Counted from the first letter of the stretch, positions 33,794-42,455 are shown. The stretch is DNA of 64,000 bases from Haloterrigena turkmenica DSM 5511 (GCF_000025325.1 NC_013743.1:434001-498000), one strand, 5' to 3'. Numbers and translations are program-made. Notes: a model not told the origin generated them from the letters alone.

Positions 33794-33934
33794 TATTTCT
33801 GCCGCGAACAACCCGTGAGCGACAGCATCGTGACGGGAGGGCGGTTCGAATCCGTCCGAGCCCCGCTTCAACTCGAGTCAGTGCCGGCTTCAAATCCGCT
33901 CGAGTCTCCCGACTACGAACCCGCTCGAGCTCCC
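33794..33934 (+). repeat. tRNA-Val 3'-end duplications
   Basis: A copy of the tRNA 3' end at 33843-33864 differs from 33772-33793 at only three positions. Two worn copies follow at 33886-33909 and 33911-33934. Between tRNA and first copy lies a hairpin CTGCCGC/GCGACAG (33799-33805/33819-33825, one mismatch) with the loop GAACAACCCGTGA. Confidence 0.65.
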
Positions 33935-34299
33935 GCCGATGGGAAGCCGTTCTGGCGGAGCCTCACGACGAGAGACTCCATTCCCGAGCGCTGTGCCGAT
34001 ATCGATGCGCTTACGAGCGGTTCGCGAGCGAGGGCTACCGCTCGCAGTGGGAACTCGGCTACGGCTCGCTGCTCGGCGTCACCGAGGCGGTTCTCGTCGA
34101 CATCGGCCGCGGCGACGAACTCCTGTTCGTCAACGGCCGCCACCGCCTCGCGATAGGCAAACTGCTCGGCCTCGAGGAGATTCCCGTCGGCGCCCTCGTC
34201 CGTCACCGCTCGTGGATGACCCACCGAGAGCGGCGGGCTCGGAACGGGGCCGTCGACGACCATCCTGATCTTCGCGATCTGGCCGACACCGGGCCGTGA
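33935..34299 (+). pseudogene. ParB-like domain protein, decayed copy A
   Basis: After the tRNA-Val repeats, a coding-like reading starts without a start codon: PFWRSLTTRDSIPERCADIDAL. It is then shifted by one base at about 34012 and continues ERFASEGYRSQWELGYGSLL, then FVNGRHRLAIGKLLGLEEIPV and a normal stop at 34297. The GRHRLAIGKLLG stretch is a ParB/sulfiredoxin-like motif. The N-terminal half is missing. Related to copy B at 34748-35635. Confidence 0.6.
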
Positions 34300-34377
34300 C
34301 AGTGATGGAAGGAAAGCCGTGACAGTGACGGAAGGAGAACGACGGAGCGGCGGACGGCGGTCCAGCGGCGAAGCGGA

Positions 34378-34554
34378 TCAACGCTTGGCTACGAGGTCCA
34401 GCCACTGCGAGGACCAGAGCCACTCCGCGGACGACGGTCCGTCGTCCTCTCTGGTCGCGATGCGGACACCGACGACCCCGGACATCGACTGGGGTTCCCA
34501 CTCCGCTTCGGCGGGCGCCGGTCGGAACGCGTCCTCGTCTCGAGACTCGAGCAT
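34378..34554 (-). CDS. Possible 58-residue protein, unknown
   Basis: A short open frame beginning MLESRDEDAFRPAPAEAEW and ending EWLWSSQWLDLVAKR. Composition is typical of haloarchaeal proteins (acidic, Trp in the C-terminal helix), but there are no family hallmarks and the surroundings are pseudogenes, so it may itself be a remnant. Confidence 0.3.
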   Translation of the reverse strand: MLESRDEDAFRPAPAEAEWEPQSMSGVVGVRIATREDDGPSSAEWLWSSQWLDLVAKR

Positions 34555-34747
34555 ATTCCACTCGAGAGGATACCTCCGTATCGGTTAGTTAGGTGTGCCC
34601 GTACGCGCGGTACTCGAGCGATACCGGGTCGGTTGACTGCGTTATCGACCGCGTGGCGAGTCGGTAGCGACCGCATTACGGCTCCCTACGGCCGATTACG
34701 GATCGCTACCGTCGGTTACGCTTCGCCACGCACCCGTTACGACGCGG

Positions 34748-35635
34748 TCAGTCGCCCGCCTGTATCGCGTCTCCGTCGGCCGGCGTCTCGAACGAGTGGA
34801 GATCGCAGACATCGGGATGCCCGAGGTGCGTTCGCGCCCGGTCGGTCAGTTCCGAGCGCCGCGTCGCGGTCGAGAGTTCCTCGCGGATCGACTGCCACCG
34901 CGCGTGCCGCCGGCGGACGAGGACCGGCACCGCCTCGAGGTCGAGCAGTTTGGTGATGGCCAGCCGGTGATCGCCCCGGTCGTCGTGTAACGGCGCGCCG
35001 TCCCGTCCGATGCTGATCGTGATCTCGTCGAGTCGGGGGTCGAGCGTTCGATCCTACTTGTAGAAGACGTCCCGCTGGTAGTCCGGCCGGTCGTCCCAGA
35101 GCGCCGGCTGTGAGCGATACCTCTCGGTCGCGATCGGCTCGTAAATCGCGTCGAGTTCCTCGAATCGCGCCTCGAGTTCGCGCTCGGTGGCGCACCCTTT
35201 GGGTTGCTCGTCGGCCTCGAGGCACTCGAGGTAGCCCTCGAACTCGGCCGTCTCTCGCTACGGGACGCCGCGCCGGAAGTGGGCTTCGACGCTGCTGTAC
35301 GCGACGGTCTCCGTGACGGGAATCATCGTTCGATCCCAGTCGCCCCCACCGGTTCGACGCGCTCCGGTCCTGACGGTCGATCCGCGCCGGATCGATCCAC
35401 AGTCGAACGAAGGGGTCAGCATTGGTGATCGAGTCGGGTCGGACCTGCCGCCGCGCCCGGGGATACGCTCGCCCGGCGGGAATACCCCCGCTCGAGCCAG
35501 GGCGCGCCGGCAGAGTCGATCCCGTCGGCGCTTGATGACCGGGATACTTCGTCGGATCAGCGCCTCCGGCCCTTCCGATCGGAGCGTCGCGGCCGCACGA
35601 CCGAGGAGCGCCCGCACGCTGGGCTGTCGGCTCAT
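34748..35635 (-). pseudogene. ParB-like domain protein, decayed copy B
   Basis: It begins as a gene (MSRQPSVRALLGRAAATLRS) and continues through GDWDRTMIPVTETVAYSSVEAHFRRG to an in-frame stop at about 35258. It goes on as ARFEELDAIYEPIATERYRS, meets a second in-frame stop at about 35055 (after YQRDVFYK), and continues with DRGDHRLAITKLLDLEAVPV and ARWQSIREEL to a final stop at 34748. Joined, these give a ~295-residue protein with a ParB-like nuclease-type domain. It is paralogous to copy A; the two lie tail to tail. Confidence 0.65.
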
Positions 35636-36108
35636 CTGCCGAGGCTATTCCGACCCGCTACAAGAGTGTCTTGTCCCTTACTCCCCGATACGGTGCCCAT
35701 TCTAGTATCGACGACTGTCCGGTATCCGAGACACTCTCCGTCTCAGCGGTTGGCGGGAATAGTTTCGGTCAGCGAAACGGTCAGGTGACTGTCGATTGTA
35801 ACGTCTCTGTTCGGTTCGCTCTCCGTGGCCACCGTTCGGATTCGACGCGTCGCTCGAGCCGCCCCGTTCTCTTCCATATGACGTCCATAGCTGGAACTCA
35901 ATGACGTATTATGGGTCTCTGTCTGTTCAGCTGAGCCCGGTCGGTACTACGAGGGAACCGATTTCATGACGCTGGAATCGCTCCGACGCGCTGGTAGCGT
36001 CGTCGCGTCCCCGCGCACTGATCGTCACGAGTTGGGCGGACCGAATCGCCCCGCGAGAAAACACTACTGTGCCTCGAGCGACGCAGTTCGTCGTCGGTTC
36101 GGGTCGAG
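35636..36108. other. Intergenic, nothing recognisable
   Basis: 473 bases between a pseudogene and a convergently read regulator gene. I see no RNA or protein gene; a mixed-composition stretch at 35690-35960 may be the remains of the deleted element. Confidence 0.35.
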
Positions 36109-36555
36109 CTACTGCTTGAGCCAGCCGACGTTCTCCCGGACGCGTCCCAGGAAGCCGTCGCCGGATTCGTGTTCGAGCGCGGCGTGGAGCGTCGAGTTCT
36201 CCGGTTCGTCCTTGACGACGACGCGGAGGTAGGGCTCGAGCTGGTCGAAGTTATTCCCGAGGACGACCGTGTGATTGTCCTCGTCGTGGTCGACGACGCC
36301 CGCGTCGGCCAGCTTCGGGACGTGACACTGGACGGAGGAGACGTAGACGCTCTTGTATTCGTTCTTGGCGACTTCGTCCGGCGGCACGTCGTGTTCCCAG
36401 CCGGCGACCTGTTCGGCCAGCGTCGAGAGCTCGATCGGGTCTTCCTGCCCGCGGAGGGCATAGAGGAGGTACCGCCGTCGACGGTTCGCGAGCAGTTCGA
36501 GGATGGTATCTGCAGAGAGTTGTCGTCCCTCCTGACTCGAGGTAAGTGCCTCCAT
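36109..36555 (-). CDS. HTH protein of the haloarchaeal DUF7344 type
   Basis: 148 residues. The helix-turn-helix core matches the DUF7344 pattern from memory: ILELLANRRRRYLLYALRG, ELSTLAEQVAGWEH, then SVYVSSVQCHVPKLADAGVVDHDEDNHTVVLG. An extra C-terminal segment (about 105-148) ends in VRENVGWLKQ. Probable DNA-binding regulator; the target is unknown. Confidence 0.85.
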   Translation of the reverse strand: MEALTSSQEGRQLSADTILELLANRRRRYLLYALRGQEDPIELSTLAEQVAGWEHDVPPDEVAKNEYKSVYVSSVQCHVPKLADAGVVDHDEDNHTVVLGNNFDQLEPYLRVVVKDEPENSTLHAALEHESGDGFLGRVRENVGWLKQ

Positions 36556-36777
36556 AACACGATATTACTCGCCAGCCCGGAAAAGGGTGTCTTGAATATC
36601 TAAAAATCCAACAGACAAGCATCAATGACTGATAAACTCGAGCGTATTCCCCGCGTTACTTCTCGATGTGTTTTCCTAACCGCACTGATTACAGACGGAA
36701 TGAGACTCATGCAGATGCCTGGCACACCGTCTCCGATTCGAAATCCTTTTTTATACGATCGACGGAGATAGAGGTGC

Positions 36778-36851
36778 GCCGCCTTAGCTCAGACTGGGAG
36801 AGCACTCGACTGAAGATCGAGCTGTCCCCGGTTCAAATCCGGGAGGCGGCA
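36778..36851 (+). tRNA. tRNA-Phe (anticodon GAA)
   Basis: Acceptor GCCGCCT/AGGCGGC with A73, anticodon stem CTCGA/TCGAG around CTGAAGA (anticodon GAA), T arm CCCCGGTTCAAATCCGGGG-like. The TATA box TTTATAC at 36750-36756 lies 22-28 bases upstream. Three tandem copies of its 3' end follow. Confidence 0.95.
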
Positions 36852-37219
36852 CTTCTGTGATTCTAACCAGCGAGCGTAGCGAGCCACGTTAGAATCCAGA
36901 ATGCGATCCGGACGGATTTGAATCCTGGAAGACGAACGAAGTAAGTCTTCCTTCGGTTCAAATCCGGGAGGCGGCATATTCTGCGGCGACGAACGAAGTG
37001 AGGAGACGCAGAAACGACGCTGAGCGGATTCTGGACCTTACCAGTCGCGCGCAGCGGAGCGAGCACGTCTGGTTTCGGTTCAAATCCGGGAGGCGGCATG
37101 TTTTTGCGGCCGACAACGCGAACGAGCGGAGCGAGTGAGCCGTCGGCCGCGAAACTGCACCCGATCGATTTGAACGAGACTGAGGTTCTCAGGCGTAGTT
37201 CACAATCCGGGAGGCGGCA
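36852..37219 (+). repeat. Tandem array of tRNA-Phe 3' ends and hairpins, ~122-bp period
   Basis: The 22-base 3' end of tRNA-Phe (36830-36851) recurs at 36955-36976, 37077-37098 and 37198-37219 (spacings 125, 122, 121). Each interval holds a different long hairpin: GATTCTAAC/GTTAGAATC (36859-36867/36888-36896), TTCTGCG/CGCAGAA (36979-36985/37007-37013) and GCGGCCGAC/GTCGGCCGC near 37106-37150. A 7-bp GGAAGAC/GTCTTCC hairpin (36927-36951) has the loop GAACGAAGTAA. No gene is visible between 36852 and 37360. Confidence 0.8.
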
Positions 37220-37360
37220 TACTTTTGCGCCGAGCAATATCGCGAGCCGAACATATGCGATCCGAGCGAACTGCTCGTGCATTCACCGCCTTGAGCGTTT
37301 GCTCCGCCAACCGGGCCCGGCTCGTCGGTCGACTACGAGTACCTCGATGCGAACGGAGCC

Positions 37361-37945
37361 TCACAGCAGGGACGTGCCAGTCCACACGGCGACGGCGAGC
37401 CAGAGGAGTCCGATCGCGAGCTCTGCGTAGACGACAACTGTCGCGATCGATCCGGCCTCGTACCACGGCTGCTCGTCGACGCGGTACGTCCCGTCGCCGG
37501 TCCGAGAGAGACGCTTGAATTTCGAGTCGTTGCTCCGCAGGACGTCGGGGTCCGCCAGCTTCACGAAGTCCTCGATCTCGCTGCGTCGGTCCCACGAGGC
37601 GTCCCGGCCCTGTCTGTACCTGACCGACCAGTTCGCGAGTAGCCCGAACAGAACGACGCCGAGCGTCGACAGCCCGAACAGCGCGAGTTGCTCTTCCTGT
37701 TGGGCGAGTCGGTAGCCGACGTCGAGAAGAAGCCCGAACAGCACGAGCGACACGTAGAACGATTGGATCAGCAGCGTCTCTTTGTTCCGCGCGTCCTCAC
37801 CGGCACTCTCGTAGTCGACGACGAGTAGGTTCCGTTTCCACTCGGTCGAGAGCACCTCTTCGACCGCTTCCGGGTCGTACTCGACAGGATAGTCGACGCT
37901 CCACCCGTTTCCGAATGGTTCGTCGACCGGATCGTCCTCGCTCAT
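37361..37945 (-). CDS. Membrane protein of unknown function
   Basis: 194 residues. An acidic N-terminal ~55 residues is followed by two adjoining membrane segments (about 61-80 and 87-108) and a last one at 168-190 (TVVVYAELAIGLLWLAVAVW). The central loop has RQGRDASWDRRSEIEDFVKLADPDVL. I do not recognise the family. Start at 37945 (MSEDD) rather than the longer in-frame start. Confidence 0.65.
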   Translation of the reverse strand: MSEDDPVDEPFGNGWSVDYPVEYDPEAVEEVLSTEWKRNLLVVDYESAGEDARNKETLLIQSFYVSLVLFGLLLDVGYRLAQQEEQLALFGLSTLGVVLFGLLANWSVRYRQGRDASWDRRSEIEDFVKLADPDVLRSNDSKFKRLSRTGDGTYRVDEQPWYEAGSIATVVVYAELAIGLLWLAVAVWTGTSLL

Positions 37946-38166
37946 ACCTATCCAACGCTGCTGGTCCGTGAAAACCGTACGCCCTCGTCGACGCGGCGAG
38001 GTAGCAGGCGAGATGCGTTCGAGTTCGTCCGTTATCAGTGTCATCCACCGAAGCGGCACTGATGCGGGGTAGAGTTGGCCGGATCAGTTATTTCGAAATT
38101 GAGAGGGAACACCTCGGATACCACGACCGACGATAGATTATTGTACTATCATTTTAATCGTGAATT

Positions 38167-38286
38167 ATGAGCGTACTCGAGATACTGACGGAGACGATCG
38201 AGGGCTACCTCTCGGGTGGGGCAGAAGAAGCGATTTCGGAAGGAATCGAAGAAACGGCCGAAGAAGCGACTGGGGAGGACTTCTAA
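38167..38286 (+). CDS. 39-residue acidic helical micro-protein
   Basis: MSVLEILTETIEGYLSGGAE, then acidic repeats (EEAISEGIEETAEEATGEDF). The first 16 residues make an amphipathic helix, the rest a Glu-rich helix. The upstream sequence is AT-rich (CATTTTAATCG about 20 bases before), giving promoter-like context. It may be a membrane-associating peptide; no family is known. Confidence 0.4.
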   Translation: MSVLEILTETIEGYLSGGAEEAISEGIEETAEEATGEDF

Positions 38287-38428
38287 CCTGAGTTTTGGGC
38301 CGTCACGGCGCCTCGAGCGAATCGCTCCACCCGGTCCGAAGTTGGCGATCGAGACCTCGAGCGGGCAGAAACCGGAACCTGACGTGGCCGTGGCCAACGA
38401 TTATGAGTCCGCCGGCGGTAGCACGCCC

Positions 38429-39286
38429 GTGAGCGAGACACCGCAAAACGAGAGCGACACGTTCGAGATCGGAGACAGAACCGTCCACCGGCTCGGCTTC
38501 GGGGCGATGCGTCTCACCGGCGACGAGATTATCGGGCCGCCCGAGGACGAGGAGCAGGCCCGCGAGGTCCTCGAGCGGGCGGTCGATATCGGCGTCGATC
38601 TCATCGACACGGCTGACTCCTACGGGCCCGCGGTCAGCGAACGCCTCATCGGCGAGGCGCTCGGCGACCGCGACGACGTGCTGGTCGCGACCAAGGCCGG
38701 CCTGCTGCGCAACCGCGAGGGCGAGTGGCTCGCCCACGGCGACCCCGACTACATCCGCAATCAGGTGCTCACCTCGCTGGATCGCCTGCGGACCGACACC
38801 ATCGATCTCTACCAGTTCCACCGTCCCGACGACGACACGCCCTTCGAGGACTCGGTTGCGGCCTTCGCCGAACTCAAAGACGAGGGGCTCGTCGACGAGG
38901 TGGGGCTCAGCAACGTCTCGCCGGAACACATCGATCAGGCCCGCGAACAGGTCGAGATCGCGACGGTCCAGAATCGCTACAACATCGGCGACCGCGGCGC
39001 CGCCGACGCCCTCGAGCTCTGTACCGAGGAGGGGATCGGCTTCATCCCGTGGGCGCCGATCAACGGCGACGACGTCGACGAACACGGCGACCTCTTAGAC
39101 GAGATCGGCGACGAACACGACGCGACGCGCCGACAGGTCGCGCTGGCGTGGCTCCTCGAGCGCTCGGAGGTCATCCTGCCGATTCCGGGCACCTCGAGTC
39201 CGGAGCACCTCGAGTCGAACGTCGCGGCCTCGCAGCTGTCGCTGTCCGACGAGGAGGTGCAGCAACTGACTGACGCGGCCGACTGA
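38429..39286 (+). CDS. Aldo/keto reductase
   Basis: 285 residues from the GTG at 38429, which lies about 25-30 bases after a TATA-like GATTATGAG. AKR core: RLGFGAMRLTG near 22, Asp/Tyr in DLIDTADSYGPAVSERLIGEAL, Lys in VATKAGL, His in YQFHRPD, and the NADP-binding end IPGTSSPEHLESNVAA. It is only distantly similar to the AKR at 25613. It reduces aldehydes or ketones; the substrate is unknown. Confidence 0.92.
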   Translation: MSETPQNESDTFEIGDRTVHRLGFGAMRLTGDEIIGPPEDEEQAREVLERAVDIGVDLIDTADSYGPAVSERLIGEALGDRDDVLVATKAGLLRNREGEWLAHGDPDYIRNQVLTSLDRLRTDTIDLYQFHRPDDDTPFEDSVAAFAELKDEGLVDEVGLSNVSPEHIDQAREQVEIATVQNRYNIGDRGAADALELCTEEGIGFIPWAPINGDDVDEHGDLLDEIGDEHDATRRQVALAWLLERSEVILPIPGTSSPEHLESNVAASQLSLSDEEVQQLTDAAD

Positions 39287-39353
39287 GGCACTGGGTTTTC
39301 CGCCCGTCCAGTTCAGGCCCCACGCCTACCGGAGCGGGCGTTCGAGGGCCAAT

Positions 39354-39740
39354 ATGGGTGACCGAACTGCGCTGGATGACGCGACCGAGGACGATCGAGC
39401 GGCCCTCGAGGAGATCGAACGCGGCCTCGAGGAACTGCGCCGGGCCCACGGCGCGCTCGTGGAGTTTCACCACGCGGTCGGCCGCGGGATCGACCACTTC
39501 GACGAGGCCGAGGGGCGACTGGACGAGCGCGACGCCCTCGCCGAGCGGCTTCGCGAGGAGATCCTCCCTGCGGGCGTCACCGACGACGGGAAACTAACCT
39601 ACCAACTCGTCGCCGAGTTCGAGGAGGGGTTTCTGGCCGACGTCGAGTCGATCGGCGACGAGGCGCTCGCGGAGCTCGCCGACGGCCGGCGGTATCCGAT
39701 CGAGCGCGCCGAGCGAGACGAACTCGAGGAGTCGGCGTAG
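39354..39740 (+). CDS. Coiled-coil protein of unknown function
   Basis: 128 residues, nearly all helical: DDRAALEEIERGLEELRRAHGALVEFHHAVGRGIDHFDEA forms a heptad-like helix. Then come AERLREEILPAGVTDDGKLTYQLVAEF and a C-terminal ELADGRRYPIERAERDE. Such small haloarchaeal proteins are conserved but uncharacterised. No membrane or metal site is apparent. Confidence 0.7.
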   Translation: MGDRTALDDATEDDRAALEEIERGLEELRRAHGALVEFHHAVGRGIDHFDEAEGRLDERDALAERLREEILPAGVTDDGKLTYQLVAEFEEGFLADVESIGDEALAELADGRRYPIERAERDELEESA

Positions 39741-39801
39741 CGTCGGAACGCCGTTGAGCGTCGAGGCCTCTCTCGAGCGTCGGCTCGAGCGGTCGGCTGG
39801 C

Positions 39802-41112
39802 TCAGCTCTCGAGTCGGCCCGCGATGCGATGTGAGAGTTCGGTGAGGTAGAACGAGCCCCAGATCGCGGCGACGGCGGCGCCGACGACGTCGTAGAAGAG
39901 GTCGACGATCGTGTCGTTGAGACCGTGCTGGGCGACGACCGCGCTGAGGCCGAGTCGCTGTGCGCTCCAGTCGAGCGCGAACTCCAGCAGCTCCCAGAGG
40001 ACGCCGAAGGCCAGCACGAACACGAGGATGAAGGCGATCAGCATTCGCGGCGGGAAGTAGATCTCGTCGGTGTGGAGATCGATCGCCCGAACGACGGCGT
40101 AGCCGGCCGCGGCGACGATCGACGCCGAGACGGTGTGGGTCAGGCTGTCCCACGGACCGATGAGCGCGTATAGGCCGGCCGACCCCAGCGCGTGCAGAAA
40201 CACCGCCGCCGTGAGCCAGAAGACTAGTCCCGGCTCGAGGGGCAGTCGTCGGTCCCGTTCGAACACCGCGGGGAGGAACGTGATCCCGAGCGCGATGGCG
40301 CTGTTGGAGACCGTCGTCAGGTCCCGCGTGACGAGTCCGTACAGCAGGAGCACGGCGAGGGCGACCTGCATCGTTCGCGAGAGCACCGCGACGGTTCGGT
40401 CGGGGACGTCCAGCCGGTCGCGGATCAGACTCGGGACCGGATCGGGCTCTTCGTCCGGCGCGTCGTCGTCCGAATCACCCTCGTCCGGAGCGCTGTCGAC
40501 GGGTGAGTGCGGTTGCGTCTGATCGGCGTCCGCCGGCGCGTATACGAAATAGCGACCGAAGACGACGCTCGCGAGGAGCCCGGCCAGGGCCGCGTAGGCG
40601 AAGTCGATCATCAGCGCGCGGTTGGCCGCGTCCTGCGAGCGCCCGTCGAGGAGGTAGCTGGTATCGACGGTCACGTCGGCCAGCCACTGGGCGACGTTCC
40701 ACGCGCCGGCGACCGCCAGCGTCGTGAGCACGACCAGGACGATTGCGAAGGTGTGATTCATTCGCACGGCCGTGAACCGATCGATCTCCACGGTCGCGAC
40801 GAGCGCGACCGCCGCGACGGCGACGTAGGTCGCGACCGTCGTCAGCGGCGATTGGCCGAACATCGTCGCGTCGACGACGGGAACGGCGACCAGCGCCAGC
40901 AGCTCCCACGGTGGCATCGCGAGCGGATCGCGGAACGCGGCCACGGGGAGCAACACGATCGCGACCGCGAAGCCGGTGAAGGCGAACCAGCGATACGACT
41001 CGGCGAGTCCGTGATTGATCGCGAGGGCGACGAGCGCGAGCGTGACGATCCAGGCCAGCGCCGCGTTCCGCGCGGGCTCGTCGACGGTCCGTCCGAGTCC
41101 GGCATCGGCCAT
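39802..41112 (-). CDS. Multi-pass membrane protein, DUF2238-like C-terminus
   Basis: 436 residues with about eleven hydrophobic segments. A polar acidic loop (about 205-240: DSAPDEGDSDDDAPDEEPDP) separates two halves. The C-terminal half carries the DUF2238/YjdF pattern: GPWDSLTHTVSASIVAAAGYAVV, FVLAFGVLWELLEFALDW and NDTIVDLFYDVVGAAVAAIWG. The function is unknown. Confidence 0.8.
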   Translation of the reverse strand: MADAGLGRTVDEPARNAALAWIVTLALVALAINHGLAESYRWFAFTGFAVAIVLLPVAAFRDPLAMPPWELLALVAVPVVDATMFGQSPLTTVATYVAVAAVALVATVEIDRFTAVRMNHTFAIVLVVLTTLAVAGAWNVAQWLADVTVDTSYLLDGRSQDAANRALMIDFAYAALAGLLASVVFGRYFVYAPADADQTQPHSPVDSAPDEGDSDDDAPDEEPDPVPSLIRDRLDVPDRTVAVLSRTMQVALAVLLLYGLVTRDLTTVSNSAIALGITFLPAVFERDRRLPLEPGLVFWLTAAVFLHALGSAGLYALIGPWDSLTHTVSASIVAAAGYAVVRAIDLHTDEIYFPPRMLIAFILVFVLAFGVLWELLEFALDWSAQRLGLSAVVAQHGLNDTIVDLFYDVVGAAVAAIWGSFYLTELSHRIAGRLES

Positions 41113-41245
41113 ACCGCTCCGTACACGACCCCCGTCCTAAACGCGGAGGCATGAACACGCCGCCGAACGGGCCACTCGAAACGGTCCTCGGCTCCTCGCG
41201 TCGTTCTCGAGCGCTCTGGCCTGGGGTCCCTGCCTCGAGGGCCGA

Positions 41246-41413
41246 TCAGTCGCCGACGTAGACCGTCTGCAGTCGCGAGCCGCAGTGGGGACAACAAAGG
41301 GTCTGCCACGTCGCCGGATCGAGTCCGCCCATCGTTTTCGTTCGGCGGGCCTCCTCGAATCGAACGTCAGCGTCACAGGTGTCACACTCGAACGGACCGT
41401 CGGTGGCCGTCAT
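41246..41413 (-). CDS. Small zinc beta-ribbon protein
   Basis: 55 residues: MTATDGPFECDTCDADVRFE, then TLCCPHCGSRLQTVYVGD. Two CxxC pairs (CDTC at 10-13, CPHC at 41-44) form a classic zinc ribbon. Small haloarchaeal ribbons of this kind are numerous; the role is unknown. The frame is well supported by length, codon use and the clean start at 41413. Confidence 0.7.
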   Translation of the reverse strand: MTATDGPFECDTCDADVRFEEARRTKTMGGLDPATWQTLCCPHCGSRLQTVYVGD

Positions 41414-41558
41414 CGTTCGAACGGACAGCGGCAGCGGTATTCAACCTGTGGAGCTGTTCTCTCTCCACTCTCCATACCTGCGGTGAATGTGTCATACCGC
41501 GTGATTAAATCCACGGGCGGATTGCATCGCTCGCGGATTCGATCGCGGTAAAACGTTT

Positions 41559-41711
41559 CGAGTGCGAGAATCGAACCCAACTGCGAGACTCACTTCGTTC
41601 GTCTCGCGTAGTTCGATTCTCTGACGACTCCTGCGGCTCACGAGTTTGTTCGCCGGAGCAGCAAAGCTGCTCCGAGCCATCGCTCACTCTGTTCGCGATG
41701 ACGCCGCAGGA
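41559..41711 (-). repeat. tRNA-His 3'-end duplication with hairpins
   Basis: Downstream of tRNA-His: GTGCGAGAATCGAACCC of the tRNA (41719-41735) recurs at 41562-41578. A 9-bp inverted repeat TCCTGCGGC/GCCGCAGGA (41629-41637/41703-41711) encloses smaller hairpins. CATCGC/GCGATG (41678-41700) has an 11-base loop reading GAACAGAGTGA on the minus strand, and GGAGCAGC/GCTGCTCC has an AAA loop. GCGAGAC/GTCTCGC (41583-41607) has the loop GAACGAAGTGA (minus strand). Confidence 0.75.
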
Positions 41712-41712
41712 A

Positions 41713-41785
41713 GTCCGGGTGCGAGAATCGAACCCGCGTCTCAGCCTCCACAAGGCTGAAGGATAACCACTACCCCAACCCGGAC
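41713..41785 (-). tRNA. tRNA-His (anticodon GTG)
   Basis: Acceptor TCCGGGT/ACCCGGA with C73 and an encoded G at position -1 (41785), the hallmark of tRNA-His. Anticodon stem CAGCC/GGCTG around TTGTGGA (anticodon GTG); T arm GCGGGTTCGATTCTCGC. Confidence 0.94.
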
Positions 41786-41951
41786 ACGCTTACATAATCA
41801 GTTACGGCCGGTCGGACTGAAATACGTTACGACTCGAGTACGCGTCCGTGCGAGACGGTACCGCGGGTTTTCCGGACACCCTCGCCACCACCGGCACGGC
41901 CGGCGCGGACCGGGACGTTTTTCGGCCCAGCGCCGCTAGAGTCGCCAACGC

Positions 41952-42407
41952 GTGGCCATAACCGACAAAATTTACGTCAAAAACCACCGCCAGCTCAGCT
42001 CCCAGCTCGAGACGAACATCCCGAAGGGCGCGTTCAAGGGAGCGACGCTTGACATGCTCTTCCAGGGTCAGGGCCTCGAGAAGTTAGACGACGCGACCCG
42101 CGATCGCGTCCTCGACTTCACGGAGGACTTCCTGGACTGTAGCTGCGACAACAACCCCTACTGTGGCTGCCCGGAGCGGAAGTTCATCCAGTACCTCCTC
42201 GAGTTGCGCGCACAGGGGCTGGGCCCGGACGCAATCGTCGACGTGATGACCGACGACTACATGGTCTACGCCTACCCCGGTGACGTGCTCTCGTTTCTGG
42301 ACAACGGCGTCCGCACGCTCGAGGCGGCCGAGGGGCTGGCTCGGGTGGACGGCCAAGACAAGAAACGCGACGAGATCCGGCAGGCGAAGCAGAATCTCGC
42401 TCGATAG
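41952..42407 (+). CDS. DUF5814-like protein with Cys cluster
   Basis: 151 residues from the GTG at 41952. Distinctive features are KIYVKNHRQLSSQLETNIPKGAFKGATLDMLFQGQGL, then a Cys cluster DFLDCSCDNNPYCGCPERKF (four Cys at about 59-70, likely one Zn or Fe-S site), then LELRAQGLGPDAIVDVMTDDYMVYAYPGDVLSFLD. It matches from memory the haloarchaeal DUF5814 family, sometimes seen next to or fused with helicases. The biochemical role is unknown. Confidence 0.8.
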   Translation: MAITDKIYVKNHRQLSSQLETNIPKGAFKGATLDMLFQGQGLEKLDDATRDRVLDFTEDFLDCSCDNNPYCGCPERKFIQYLLELRAQGLGPDAIVDVMTDDYMVYAYPGDVLSFLDNGVRTLEAAEGLARVDGQDKKRDEIRQAKQNLAR

Positions 42408-42455
42408 TCGGTAAAAACCTGATTTTCGGTGTCACGCAGGACGAACGAGCGTTCT

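Noticed and set aside
36830-37219. CRISPR-like spacing (22-base repeats every ~122 bases)
   Set aside because: The repeats are the tRNA-Phe 3' end, only four in number; the intervals are long and palindromic, and no cas genes are near.
36955-37219. Additional tRNA-Phe genes
   Set aside because: Only the T-arm/acceptor 3' half is repeated; there is no D arm or anticodon arm, so these are not tRNAs.
38216-38428. Longer N-terminus for the aldo/keto reductase at 38429
   Set aside because: The extension is Lys/Arg-rich, overlaps the 39-residue frame, and precedes a TATA-like box placed correctly for the GTG at 38429.
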